Shown here piece by piece: positions 1 through 7,399 of a stretch of 64,000 bases of DNA (positions are counted from its first letter, which is position 1; the number at the start of each line of letters is the position of its first letter). A program made the translations under genes and the position numbers. This DNA is from Betaproteobacteria bacterium (GTDB taxonomy: Bacteria; Pseudomonadota; Gammaproteobacteria; Burkholderiales; Usitatibacteraceae). The stretch spans positions 124,001 to 188,000 of the forward strand of contig JADKJU010000003.1 in assembly GCA_016720855.1 (NCBI GenBank). The letters run 5' to 3'. The notes beneath the pieces were generated by a model. It did no database searches and was not told the origin of the DNA. It saw only the letters and a list, made by a program, of their open reading frames with translations.

Positions 1-2
1 AG

Positions 3-737
3 GCGTTCAAGCGCGAGGGCATCGACAAGATGCTCGCCGACAACAAGATCGACTATTTCGTGATGTCGCACGAGCACTTCGATCACTTCTGGGGCGTGCC
101 GGTGGTCTTCAAGTACGCGCCGACCGTCCGGGCGCTTTACCCGAAGGGTTTCTATCCCGAGGGGCTGGACTACATCAAGGCGGCCGGCCACCGCGGCGAG
201 CTCATCGAGACCAACCCCGGCCTCTACAAGCTCTTCCCGGGCGCGGCGCTCTACAATTTCCAGACCCCGATCATCTGCCGCGTGTTCGGCGAGCAGTCAC
301 TGTTCTTCAACGTGAAGGACAAGGGCCTGGTCACGGTGACGGGTTGCTGCCACCAGGGCATCCTGCAGTTCGCTTCCACGGCGCAGCGCGCCGTCAAGAC
401 GAAGAAGCTCTACGGCATCTACGGCGGGCTGCACGTCTCCCCGTTCGACGAATGGGACCCGAAATACGACGACCTCGTGGCCGTGTTCAAGAAATGGGGC
501 TTCGAGAAGGTGGGCTGCAACCACTGCACCGGCATCCTCACCGCCAAGAAGCTCATCGAGGCGGGGATCGGCGTCGTGCAGGGCACGGCCCGCAACGGCT
601 CGAAGGACAAGGCCTACCTGGGCAACGGCGACCAGATCGTGTTCGCGATGAACGACGCGCCCATGGTGCCCGGAGTCGTTCCGGTCGGACCGGGAGGCGC
701 GGCGCCGGCGGCGGCGGGAGGCGGCACGAAGTACTAG
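3..737 (+). CDS. MBL-fold metallo-hydrolase, MJ0301-like (5' end outside window)
   Basis: The reading frame is open from the window edge, so the true start lies upstream; 244 residues are visible. The metal-binding motif HEHFDH of the metallo-beta-lactamase fold is near the start of the visible part. Further along come TGCCHQGIL, YGGLHVSPF and CNHCTG, which match the order GC(S/C)H-G, GG-H and HCTG of the family that includes the so-called dihydropterin aminobenzene-phosphate synthase-like hydrolases. Function within that family is usually unproven. The last 25 residues are a Pro/Gly/Ala tail outside the fold. The gene ends 77 bases before the hydrolase start. The substrate is unknown; membership of the fold is secure. 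Confidence 0.8.
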   Translation, partial: AFKREGIDKMLADNKIDYFVMSHEHFDHFWGVPVVFKYAPTVRALYPKGFYPEGLDYIKAAGHRGELIETNPGLYKLFPGAALYNFQTPIICRVFGEQSLFFNVKDKGLVTVTGCCHQGILQFASTAQRAVKTKKLYGIYGGLHVSPFDEWDPKYDDLVAVFKKWGFEKVGCNHCTGILTAKKLIEAGIGVVQGTARNGSKDKAYLGNGDQIVFAMNDAPMVPGVVPVGPGGAAPAAAGGGTKY

Positions 738-1008
738 CGCGCACGTCGAGCCTCGAGCGGGGAAGGCCCGTGGCGCGGGCAACGTGCCTGCGCCACGCTA
801 GAATTCCCGCTTCCATGACCGCTCCCGGCTCCCTGCTGCTCGCGCCCGGTTCGCTCACTCCCGCCTGGGTCGAGCGCGAATACAACAACCGGGAACTCGT
901 TCCGGAGCATCCCCAGTTCTTCACGCGCTGGGAAAAGGACTCGGAATTCGTCCGCGCAACGCTTCCGGCCCGCCTCGACCTTCCCTACGGCCCCGATCCA
1001 CGCCACCG

Positions 1009-1011
1009 CAT
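1009..1011. repeat. Target-site duplication CAT, left copy
   Basis: The trinucleotide CAT directly precedes the left terminal repeat at 1012 and recurs directly after the right end at 2263-2265. Three-base duplications are usual for IS3-family insertions. Confidence 0.85.
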
Positions 1012-1037
1012 TGGAATTCCCCCGCTTCTCCGGACAC
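1012..1037 (+). repeat. IS3 terminal inverted repeat, end nearest orfB
   Basis: A 26-bp terminal repeat starting TGGAATTCCCCCG. It pairs with 2237-2262 with 24 of 26 positions complementary. The inferred orfB stop codon (1037-1039) touches its inner edge. Confidence 0.9.
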
Positions 1038-1904
1038 TACGCTAAGCCCGCATGAGTACGTTCGAACTCCATCGGGCTGACCTGCCCAAGCGTCGAATGT
1101 CGGCGCCGGGAATTGTAGAACACTTCGATGTAGTCGAAGATGTCGGCGCGCGACTTCGCGCGTGGCGTACGTCCTGCGATAGACACGTTCCTTTTTGAGC
1201 GAGGCGAAGAAGCTCTCGACCGCGGAGTTGTCCCAACAGTCGCCGCGCTTGCTCATGCTGCAGGTGATGCCCTCGGCCGACAGCAGGCGCTGGAAGTCCT
1301 CGCTGGTGTATTGGCTGCCCTGGTCGGAATGGTGCAAAAGCTCCGAAGGTTTGCCGCGTCGCCACAGCGCCATTATCAACGCGTCCAGCACCAGTTGCGC
1401 GGTCATGGTGGGTTGCATAGACCAGCCGACCACGCGCCGGCTGAACAGATCCACCACAACGGCCAGGAACAACCAGCCCTCGCCCGTCCAGATGTAGGTG
1501 AAATCGGCTGCCCACTTCCGGTTCGGAGCAGCAGCGGCGAAGTCTCGCTCCAACACGTTCGGTGCGATGCTGTGTTCCGGACGCAATCCAATCGTCGGTA
1601 GGCATGCGCCGCGGCTTGGGCTGCGCGCTCATGCCAGCCCCTCGCATCAGTCGCGCCACTCGATTCTCGCTGCAGGATTGGCCTGCGACGACCATGTCCT
1701 TCCAGACCCGCGGCGAGCCGTAGGTCTGGTGACTCAAACGAAGCTTTCCCGGATCAGCACCAGCAAGCCCGCGTTGGCGATCGAGCGCACGCTCGGCGAG
1801 CGTCCAAGCCACTCGTAGAACCCACTCGACGACACCTCGAGCAAGCGGCACATCATCCGGGTCAGCCACACCGGCCGATAGCGGGCTACAAACACATACC
1901 TCAC
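1037..1904 (-). pseudogene. IS3 transposase orfB (DDE integrase), frameshifted
   Basis: The product would start at GTG 1904 or be made as an OrfAB fusion. Recognisable segments are VRYVFVARYRPVW and GFYEWLGR, then HQTYGSPRVWKD, then DFTYIW (first Asp), HSDQGSQYTS (second Asp), NSAVESFF (Glu) and finally EVFYNSRRRHSTLG. These segments fall in different minus frames. The frame changes near 1735, again near 1590 and again near 1155, so at least three indels break the gene. All DDE residues can still be read. Since neighbouring genes in the window are intact, decay is a better explanation than poor sequence quality. Confidence 0.85.
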
Positions 1905-2200
1905 GTTGGTTCCTTCGCGAAGTAGCCCAGCGCTTTTTTTAGAATGTCGCGCTCCATTCGAACTTTCGCCAACTCTCGCCGAAGCTGCTCGTTCTCCAGC
2001 TGCTGCGCAGCCTTCAACGGCAATGCCCGGTCCTTCTCGTATCGACCTGCCGCGAAGTTGTCCACCCACCCCTTCAGGACCGAACGCTCCACGCCAAGCT
2101 CACGCGCAACCGCCGACACCGATCGTCCAGGTTGCTGTGTGAGTTTCACTCCCTCGCGCTTGAACTCGGCCGTAAACTTCCGTCTTTGCTTCGTTGCCAT
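1901..2200 (-). CDS. IS3 transposase orfA (helix-turn-helix)
   Basis: This 99-residue protein opens MATKQRRKFTAEFKREGV, the usual start of IS3-family OrfA. A helix-turn-helix follows (SVSAVARELGVERSVLKGW), then a Leu-rich coiled coil (ENEQLRRELAKVRMERDIL) used for dimerisation. It binds the terminal repeats. The reading frame is intact, unlike orfB. Its 3' end overlaps orfB: the stop TGA at 1903-1901 overlaps the possible orfB GTG at 1904, and the A7 slippage tract is 30 bases before the stop. Confidence 0.92.
   Translation of the reverse strand: MATKQRRKFTAEFKREGVKLTQQPGRSVSAVARELGVERSVLKGWVDNFAAGRYEKDRALPLKAAQQLENEQLRRELAKVRMERDILKKALGYFAKEPT
1934..1940 (-). other. A7 programmed -1 frameshift site of the IS3 element
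   Basis: On the minus strand orfA reads CTA AAA AAA GCG. Slipping back one base on the A7 tract continues into the orfB frame (reading SAGLLREGTNVRYV). This is the classic IS3 arrangement for making the OrfAB transposase fusion. The site is intact although orfB downstream is broken. Confidence 0.75.
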
Positions 2201-2236
2201 CGAACACCTCCAATTGCCAGTTTGGCATCATCAGAT

Positions 2237-2262
2237 GTGTCCGGGGAAACGGGGGAATTCCA
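2237..2262 (-). repeat. IS3 terminal inverted repeat, end nearest orfA
   Basis: Complementary to 1012-1037 apart from two positions. orfA starts 37 bases inside it, leaving room for the element's weak promoter. Confidence 0.9.
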
Positions 2263-2265
2263 CAT
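2263..2265. repeat. Target-site duplication CAT, right copy
   Basis: Matches 1009-1011. Removing one copy together with the IS restores the hydrolase reading frame exactly. Confidence 0.85.
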
Positions 2266-2953
2266 CGACCTCTTCCCCGCGAAGGGCAGCGACCGCCTGC
2301 TCGTTTTCTTCCACGGCGGCTACTGGCGCGGCCTCGACAAGCGCATGTTCTCCTGGCTCGCGCCGGGCTGGGTGGCCGAGGGCGTGAGCGTGGCCCTCGT
2401 GAACTACAGGCTGTGCCCCGCCGTGCGCATTGCCGACATCGTCGAAGACGCGATCGCGGCGCTGGACTGGATAGCGGTAAACGCGCCCGTGCACGGGGCG
2501 GGTGCCGGACGAATCGCCCTTGCGGGCCATTCAGCGGGAGGACACCTGGTGGCGGCCCTGCTGGCCGCGGCGCGCGACCGCCTTCATTTCGACACCGGGC
2601 GAATCGCGGGCGGGGTTCCCATCAGCGGCGTCTTCGATTTCTCGCCGCTGCCGTACTCCTCCGGAAATTCGGATCTTCGGCTCGATGCGGCATCGGCGCG
2701 CGCGCTCGATCTCCACGACAGGCAGCCCACGATCGCGGCGCCGCTCGTCGTGGCGGTAGGCGGCGCCGAGAGCGGCGAGTTCATCCGCCAGTCGCGCCTC
2801 ATCGCCCGGAGTTGGTCCTCGCAGGTGCGCTCGCTCCATGTCCTGCCGGGCCTGCACCACTTCAGCGTGCTGGAGGCCCTGGCCGAGCGCGGCCAGCCGC
2901 TGCACGCCGCCACCCTCGCCCTCTTCTGAAAAGGTGCCTCGAGGAGTGCCGCG

Positions 2954-2959
2954 TATAAT
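2954..2959 (+). promoter_or_regulatory. TATAAT -10-like hexamer before the efflux operon
   Basis: A perfect TATAAT lies 31 bases before the GTG start of the adaptor gene, in otherwise GC-rich DNA. I see no convincing -35 box at 17 bases upstream, so the assignment is tentative. Confidence 0.35.
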
Positions 2960-2989
2960 CCGGGCCTGCGATTCACAAGGGTTTCGAGC

Positions 2990-4207
2990 GTGTCCGCCCA
3001 GGATCTTTCCAGCCTCCAGATCGACCGTAGCGCGAAGTCATTCGGGCCGAAGCGCCGCCCGCGCTGGGTCAGGTGGGCCATCGGCGCGGCCATCGTCGCC
3101 GCCCTTGCCGCGCTCCTTGCCGTCCGATCTGCCACGGCACCCGTTACCGTGGACGTGGCCGCGGTCACCAGCGCATTCCCCTCGCAGGGCTTCACCGTCC
3201 TCAATGCCACCGGCCGCGTGGTCGCGTGGCGCAAGGCCGCGGTTTCGACGAAGGCCACCGGCCGCCTCGAATGGCTGGGCGTGCAGGAAGGATCGCGCGT
3301 GAAGGCAGGCGAGGTGATTGCGCGGCTGGAAAGCCTCGACGTTGCGGCGGCCCGCGATTCCTCCGTGGCCGGCGTCGCCGCAGCCAGGGCCAATCTCGAG
3401 CAAGGCGAGGCGGAGATGCGCGATGCCGAGTCGGCCTATCACCGCGCGCAGGACCTCTTTGCGAAGAAGTTCATCTCCGAAGCCACCCTCGACTCGGCCA
3501 AGGCCCGCGCCGAGAAGGCCCGCGCGGCCGTCTCCAGCCTCAAGGCCGCCATCGGCGTCGCGGAGGCCAATGTGCGCTCCGCGAGCGTGTCGGTGGAACA
3601 GACCCTCATCCGCGCGCCCTTCGACGGCGTCGTGCTCACCAAGAACGCCAACGTGGGCGACATCATCACGCCCTTCTCGTCGGCCGCCGATTCGAAGGGC
3701 GCGGTGGTGAACATGGCCGACATGGACACGCTCGAGGTCGAGGCGGACGTCTCGGAAGCCTCCCTCTCGAAGATCAAGCTGGGCATGCCTGCCGAGATAC
3801 AGCTCGACGCCTACCCGGATCTGCGCCTGCTGGGCGAGGTCTCGCGCATCGTGCCCACCGTGGACCGCAGCAAGGCAACCCTGCTCGTGAAGGTCGCGTT
3901 CAGGGAAAAGGACGCGCGCGCGCTGCCGGACATGAGCGCCAAGGTGGGCTTCCTCGAGCGCGCGCCGGAAGCCAACGAACGCAAGGCCGTGACGGCCGTG
4001 CGTCCCGAAGCGGTCGTGAAGCGCGGCGAAAGGCAGGTCGTTTTCGTCCTCGACAAGGACAGCAAGGTCAGGCAGACGCCGGTCACCGTCTCACGGAAGC
4101 TGGGCGACCTGCTAGAGATCGCCGGCGCGAAGCCGGGAGACAAGGTCGCCCTCTCGCCCCCGGAGAACCTGAAGGACGGCGCGAGCGTCGCGCTCCTCAA
4201 GAAGTGA
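2990..4207 (+). CDS. HlyD/MacA-type periplasmic adaptor subunit
   Basis: A 405-residue membrane-fusion protein that would link the inner-membrane ABC components encoded next to it with the periplasm. An N-terminal membrane anchor (about residues 28-45, IGAAIVAALAALLAV) is followed by the first half of a lipoyl/biotinyl-like domain (TGRLEWLGVQEGSRVKAGE), a long coiled-coil hairpin (about 115-200), the second lipoyl half (RAPFDGVV) and beta-barrel domains. The start is GTG at 2990; an internal start would remove the anchor. The stop overlaps the ATPase start in a GTGA junction, so the two are co-translated. The substrate is not deducible. Confidence 0.88.
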   Translation: MSAQDLSSLQIDRSAKSFGPKRRPRWVRWAIGAAIVAALAALLAVRSATAPVTVDVAAVTSAFPSQGFTVLNATGRVVAWRKAAVSTKATGRLEWLGVQEGSRVKAGEVIARLESLDVAAARDSSVAGVAAARANLEQGEAEMRDAESAYHRAQDLFAKKFISEATLDSAKARAEKARAAVSSLKAAIGVAEANVRSASVSVEQTLIRAPFDGVVLTKNANVGDIITPFSSAADSKGAVVNMADMDTLEVEADVSEASLSKIKLGMPAEIQLDAYPDLRLLGEVSRIVPTVDRSKATLLVKVAFREKDARALPDMSAKVGFLERAPEANERKAVTAVRPEAVVKRGERQVVFVLDKDSKVRQTPVTVSRKLGDLLEIAGAKPGDKVALSPPENLKDGASVALLKK

Positions 4208-4962
4208 GTGCCGTTGCGGGCGCGCCCACGCGCCCCATCGTCCAGATCACGCATCTGGCCAAGGGTTACCGGCGCGGCGGCCAGGACGTGCCGGTGCTCT
4301 TCGACATCACCCTCTGCATTCCCGAAGGGGACTTCATCGCGCTCATGGGGCCCTCGGGGTCGGGGAAATCGACGCTCCTCAACCTCATTGCCGGCATCGA
4401 CAAGCCAGACGCGGGTGAACTTCTGGTGGATGGCGAGGACATAACGAAGCTCTCCGAGTCCGAGCTCGCGGATTGGCGCGCTTCCCACGTCGGGTTCATC
4501 TTCCAGTTCTACAACCTCATGCCGGTGCTCACCGCGTTCGAGAACGTGGAACTGCCGCTGCTCCTGACTTCCCTGTCCCGAAGGCAGAGGCGAGAGCGTG
4601 TCGATACGGCGCTTGCCCTGGTGGGCCTCACCGACCGCAGGGACCACTACCCGAACGAACTCTCGGGCGGCCAGCAGCAGCGCGTCGCGATCGCACGCGC
4701 CTTCATCGCCGACCCCGCGATCATCGTGGCCGACGAGCCCACGGGCGACCTCGACCGAAGAAGCGCGGGCGAGATCCTCGCGCTCCTGAGGCGCCTCAAT
4801 GCCGAGATGGGCAAGACCATCATCATGGTCACCCACGACGGGCACGCCGTCGAGAGCGCGCGGCACGTGGTGCACCTGGAGAAGGGCGAACTGGTGGATG
4901 AGAAAAAGGGGTCGGACCCCTTTTCCGCGCCAATGGCGTCCACCAACGGGAAAGGGGTCTGA
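4204..4962 (+). CDS. ABC transporter ATP-binding protein, MacB/LolD class
   Basis: A 252-residue ATPase starting at GTG 4204 inside the adaptor stop. It has Walker A GPSGSGKST (49-57), signature LSGGQQQRVAIARA, Walker B IIVADEPTGDLD and the switch THD. These place it in the MacB/LolD/FtsE class that drives mechanotransmission-type transporters and not bulk transport. The normal domain ends near VVHLEKGELVDE. The last 20 or so residues (EKKGSDPFSAP...NGKGV) are encoded by two copies of a GGGGTC palindromic repeat, and the stop TGA lies in the centre of the second copy. The tail is therefore acquired sequence, unlikely to matter for activity. Confidence 0.9.
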   Translation: MSAVAGAPTRPIVQITHLAKGYRRGGQDVPVLFDITLCIPEGDFIALMGPSGSGKSTLLNLIAGIDKPDAGELLVDGEDITKLSESELADWRASHVGFIFQFYNLMPVLTAFENVELPLLLTSLSRRQRRERVDTALALVGLTDRRDHYPNELSGGQQQRVAIARAFIADPAIIVADEPTGDLDRRSAGEILALLRRLNAEMGKTIIMVTHDGHAVESARHVVHLEKGELVDEKKGSDPFSAPMASTNGKGV

Positions 4963-4973
4963 CCCCTTTTTCC
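4903..4973. repeat. Paired GGGGTC-type palindromic repeats in the ATPase tail
   Basis: Two palindromes, AAAAAGGGGTCGGACCCC followed by TTTT (4903-4924) and AAAGGGGTCTGACCCC followed by TTTTT (4951-4973), flank 26 bases. The first is within the ATPase reading frame. The second contains its stop codon and ends directly at the ATG of the next gene. The same family recurs at 28273-28320 and 50431-50458. Confidence 0.85.
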
Positions 4974-6137
4974 ATGCATTACCTGAAACTCGTCTTCAAG
5001 AACATCTTCCGGCACAAGCTGAGGAGCCTGCTCACGCTCGTGGGGCTGGTGGTGGCGATCCTCGCCTTCGGCCTGCTGCAGACGGTCGTGAACGCGTGGT
5101 ACGCGGGCTCCGAGATGGCCTCGGCGCAGCGCCTCATCGCGAGGAACGCGGTCTCGCTGGTCTTTCCCCTGCCCGTGTACTACCGCGACCGCATCCGGGC
5201 AATCGACGGCGTCACGGGGGTTGCCGTCTCCAACTGGTTCGGCGGCATCTACAAGGACATGTCGCCGACCAACTTCTTCGCCCAGTTCGCCGTCGACCAC
5301 GAGAACTTCTTCGACCTCTACCCGGAGTTCAGGACCAACCCGGAAGAGCTCCTCGCGTTCAAGAAGGACCGGCGCGGCGTCATGGTCGGGCGCCACCTCG
5401 TGAACCAGCACGGCTTCAGGGTAGGCGACGTGATCACCGTGAAGGGCACGATCTACCCGGGCAACTGGGAGTTCGTGGTGCGCGGCGTGTACGAGCCGCG
5501 CGACGACACCACGATCACGCGCCAGCTCTATTTCCACTGGGACTACCTCAACGAGCAGATCAAGAAGCTCTACCCCCGCCGCGCCGAGCAGGTGGGCGTG
5601 TTCATCATCCAGATCGCCGACGGCTCGCGCGCAGCGGAGATCAGCCAGGTCGTGGACAAGGAGTTCCGCAATTCGCTGGCCGAGACGCTCACCGAGACCG
5701 AAAAGGCCTTCCAGCTGAGCTTCATCGCCCAGACCGAGACCATCATCATGGCGATTCGCGTCGTCTCGTTCGTGGTGATCGTGATCATCTTCGCCGTGGT
5801 GGCCAACACCATGGCGATGACGGCGCGCGAGCGCCTGGCGGAATACGCGACGCTCAAGGCGCTCGGATTCGGCCCGGCGTTCGTGGCGGCGCTCATCGTC
5901 GGCGAGTCGCTCATGATCACCGCGATGGGGGGGGCGCTGGGGATCCTGGCCACCTTTCCCGCGGCGGCGGGATTCAAGGCGGCGATGGGATCGATGTTCC
6001 CGGTATTCAGGGTGACGCCCGGGACGGTGACGATGCAGGTCGCCTCCGCGCTCGCCGTCGGCGTGCTCGCCGGGATACTGCCGTCCATCCGGGCGGCGCG
6101 CGTGAAGATCGTCGACGGGCTGCGCTACATTGGATAG
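4974..6137 (+). CDS. ABC transporter permease, MacB/FtsX family (first)
   Basis: A 387-residue permease with the topology of mechanotransmission ABC proteins: TM1 at about residues 18-40, a large periplasmic domain (about 45-250) of the MacB_PCD type, then three TM helices in the C-terminal FtsX region (starting VVSFVVIVIIFAVVANTM, and ending with GVLAGILPSIRAARVKIVDGLR). It would pair with the adaptor and ATPase upstream and with the second permease downstream. The ATG directly follows a run of T and C from a palindromic repeat, and no Shine-Dalgarno sequence is visible. Expression therefore probably relies on coupling to the ATPase stop 11 bases upstream. Confidence 0.88.
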   Translation: MHYLKLVFKNIFRHKLRSLLTLVGLVVAILAFGLLQTVVNAWYAGSEMASAQRLIARNAVSLVFPLPVYYRDRIRAIDGVTGVAVSNWFGGIYKDMSPTNFFAQFAVDHENFFDLYPEFRTNPEELLAFKKDRRGVMVGRHLVNQHGFRVGDVITVKGTIYPGNWEFVVRGVYEPRDDTTITRQLYFHWDYLNEQIKKLYPRRAEQVGVFIIQIADGSRAAEISQVVDKEFRNSLAETLTETEKAFQLSFIAQTETIIMAIRVVSFVVIVIIFAVVANTMAMTARERLAEYATLKALGFGPAFVAALIVGESLMITAMGGALGILATFPAAAGFKAAMGSMFPVFRVTPGTVTMQVASALAVGVLAGILPSIRAARVKIVDGLRYIG

Positions 6138-6138
6138 A

Positions 6139-6218
6139 CCCTCGCCCCAGCCCTATGCCTGCGGGAGAGGCAGCCCATTGCTCCCCTCTGCCTCCGGAAG
6201 ATGGGTCGAGGGCGAGGG
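6139..6218. repeat. 80-bp imperfect palindrome of the CCCTCxCCCC type between permeases
   Basis: The stretch starts CCCTCGCCCCAGCCC and ends GGGCGAGGG, with an internal pair (GCGGGAGAGGC and GCCTCCGG). It resembles the dispersed CCCTCACCCCAACCC extragenic palindromes of many Proteobacteria. Diverged copies lie in the RuBisCO-like gene at 7590-7638 and 8551-8585. Confidence 0.65.
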
Positions 6219-6228
6219 CGCCTGAAGA

Positions 6229-7395
6229 ATGAGGATCCCGCTCTCCTACATCTTCCGCAACCTCTGGACGAGGAAGCTCACCACGGTCCTGACCGCCGGC
6301 GGCATGGCGCTCGTCGTCTTCGTCTTTGCCGCCGTGCTGATGCTCGATGCGGGACTCAAGAAGACACTCGTGTCCACGGGCAGCTACGAAAATGCGGTGC
6401 TTCTGCGGCCGGCGGCGCAGACGGAGATCCAGAGCGCCGTGTACCGGGACCAGGCTTCGCTCGTGGAGACGCTGCCGGAGGTCGCGCGCGGCGAGGACGG
6501 CGCGCCGCTCGTCTCCAAGGAGACGATCGTCCTCATCGCCATCCCCAAGCGCGGCAGCGACAAGCCTGCCAACCTCGTCGTGCGCGGGATGCCGGCGATG
6601 GGGATCAGGCTGCGTCCGCAAGTGAAGGTGATCGACGGCCGGATGTTCCGTCCGGGCTCGTCGGAGGTCGTGGTGGGGCGCGCGATCGGCGAGGGCTTCG
6701 ACGGCACCAGCATCGGGGAGAAGCTGCGCTTCGCGGGGCGCGAGTGGACGGTCGTGGGCACTTTCGACGGGGAAAAGAGCAGCTTCGATTCCGAGATCTG
6801 GGGCGACGTGGAGCAGATGATGCAGGCCTTCCGCCGCTCGGCCTATTCCTCGGTCCTCGCACGGCTGGGCGGCGCCGACCAGTTCGAGGCCTTCAAGGCA
6901 CGAGTCGCTGCCGACCAGCGTCTCATCCTCGAGGTGAAGCAGGAGCCGCTCTTCTACCAGGACCAGTCGCAATCGCTCTCCACCTTCATCAGCTACCTTG
7001 GCGTGGCCCTGTCCGTCATCTTTTCGATCGGTGCGATGATCGGGGCCATGATCACGATGTACGCGAGCGTGGCCAGCCGCACGAGCGAAATCGGGACGAT
7101 GCGCGCACTGGGGTTCCGGCGTTCCAGCATCCTCGCGGCGTTTCTCGCCGAATCGCTGCTGCTCGCGCTCGCCGGGGGAGTGGCCGGCCTCGCGCTCGCG
7201 TCCTTTCTCCAGGCCTTCACCATCACGACGATGAACTTCCAGAGCTTCAGCCAGCTCGCCTTCGGCTTCTACCTCACTCCCTCGATCGTTTTCTCGACGA
7301 TCGCGTTCTCCCTCTTCATGGGACTCGTGGGCGGGTTCCTGCCCAGCGTGCGCGCGGCGCGGCTGGAGATCGTCGATTCGCTGAGGGCAGCCTGA
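6229..7395 (+). CDS. ABC transporter permease, MacB/FtsX family (second)
   Basis: A 388-residue paralogue of the upstream permease with the same plan: TM1 at about 17-38 (VLTAGGMALVVFVFAAVLML), a periplasmic domain with VVRGMPAMGIRL, and three C-terminal TM helices (from about 258, ISYLGVALSVIFSIGAMIGAM) ending FLPSVRAARLEIVDSLR. Two unequal permeases with one ATPase suggest a heterodimeric exporter of the adaptor-ATPase-FtsX-FtsX kind, common in Betaproteobacteria and usually of unknown substrate. The 91-base gap upstream is filled by a palindromic repeat. The next gene starts 4 bases after the stop. Confidence 0.87.
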   Translation: MRIPLSYIFRNLWTRKLTTVLTAGGMALVVFVFAAVLMLDAGLKKTLVSTGSYENAVLLRPAAQTEIQSAVYRDQASLVETLPEVARGEDGAPLVSKETIVLIAIPKRGSDKPANLVVRGMPAMGIRLRPQVKVIDGRMFRPGSSEVVVGRAIGEGFDGTSIGEKLRFAGREWTVVGTFDGEKSSFDSEIWGDVEQMMQAFRRSAYSSVLARLGGADQFEAFKARVAADQRLILEVKQEPLFYQDQSQSLSTFISYLGVALSVIFSIGAMIGAMITMYASVASRTSEIGTMRALGFRRSSILAAFLAESLLLALAGGVAGLALASFLQAFTITTMNFQSFSQLAFGFYLTPSIVFSTIAFSLFMGLVGGFLPSVRAARLEIVDSLRAA

Positions 7396-7399
7396 CACC

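Larger units (their letters stand above)
1012..2262 (-). mobile_element. IS3-family insertion sequence, 1,251 bp, inserted in a hydrolase gene
   Basis: The ends are 26-bp inverted repeats (1012-1037 and 2237-2262) starting TGGAATTCCCCCG with only two mismatches, flanked by a CAT duplication. Inside, on the minus strand, lie orfA (helix-turn-helix protein) and an orfB-type DDE integrase domain, joined through an A7 slippage site. Length and organisation fit the IS3 subgroup (about 1.2-1.3 kb). orfB carries three apparent frameshifts, so this copy is probably unable to move by itself. The clean ends and target duplication mean that the element arrived by transposition and that the boundaries have not decayed. 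Confidence 0.93.
815..2929 (+). pseudogene. Alpha/beta hydrolase (arylformamidase-like), split by an IS3 element
   Basis: Joining 815-1011 to 2266-2929 (removing the insertion sequence and one copy of its target duplication) restores one uninterrupted 286-residue frame, which is direct evidence of a gene broken by insertion. The reconstructed protein has the oxyanion-hole motif HGGYW at about residue 82, the nucleophile elbow GHSAGG with Ser155, and a C-terminal GLHHFS that supplies the catalytic His. The N-terminus, with the EYNNR motif, resembles arylformamidase/kynurenine formamidase-like esterases of Betaproteobacteria. No other kynurenine-pathway gene is near, so the substrate stays open. 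The first fragment runs into the IS and stops at 1045. The second fragment has no start of its own near the junction and is probably silent. Confidence 0.9.

Noticed and set aside
30..737. ATG at position 30 as the true start of the MBL-fold gene
   Set aside because: The frame is open to the window edge with sensible codons (FKREGIDK) before it, and the metal motif would be too close to the N-terminus.
4204..4962. A frameshift at the end of the ABC ATPase
   Set aside because: The odd tail is explained by in-frame translation of the palindromic repeats; the core domain is complete and the next start follows normally.
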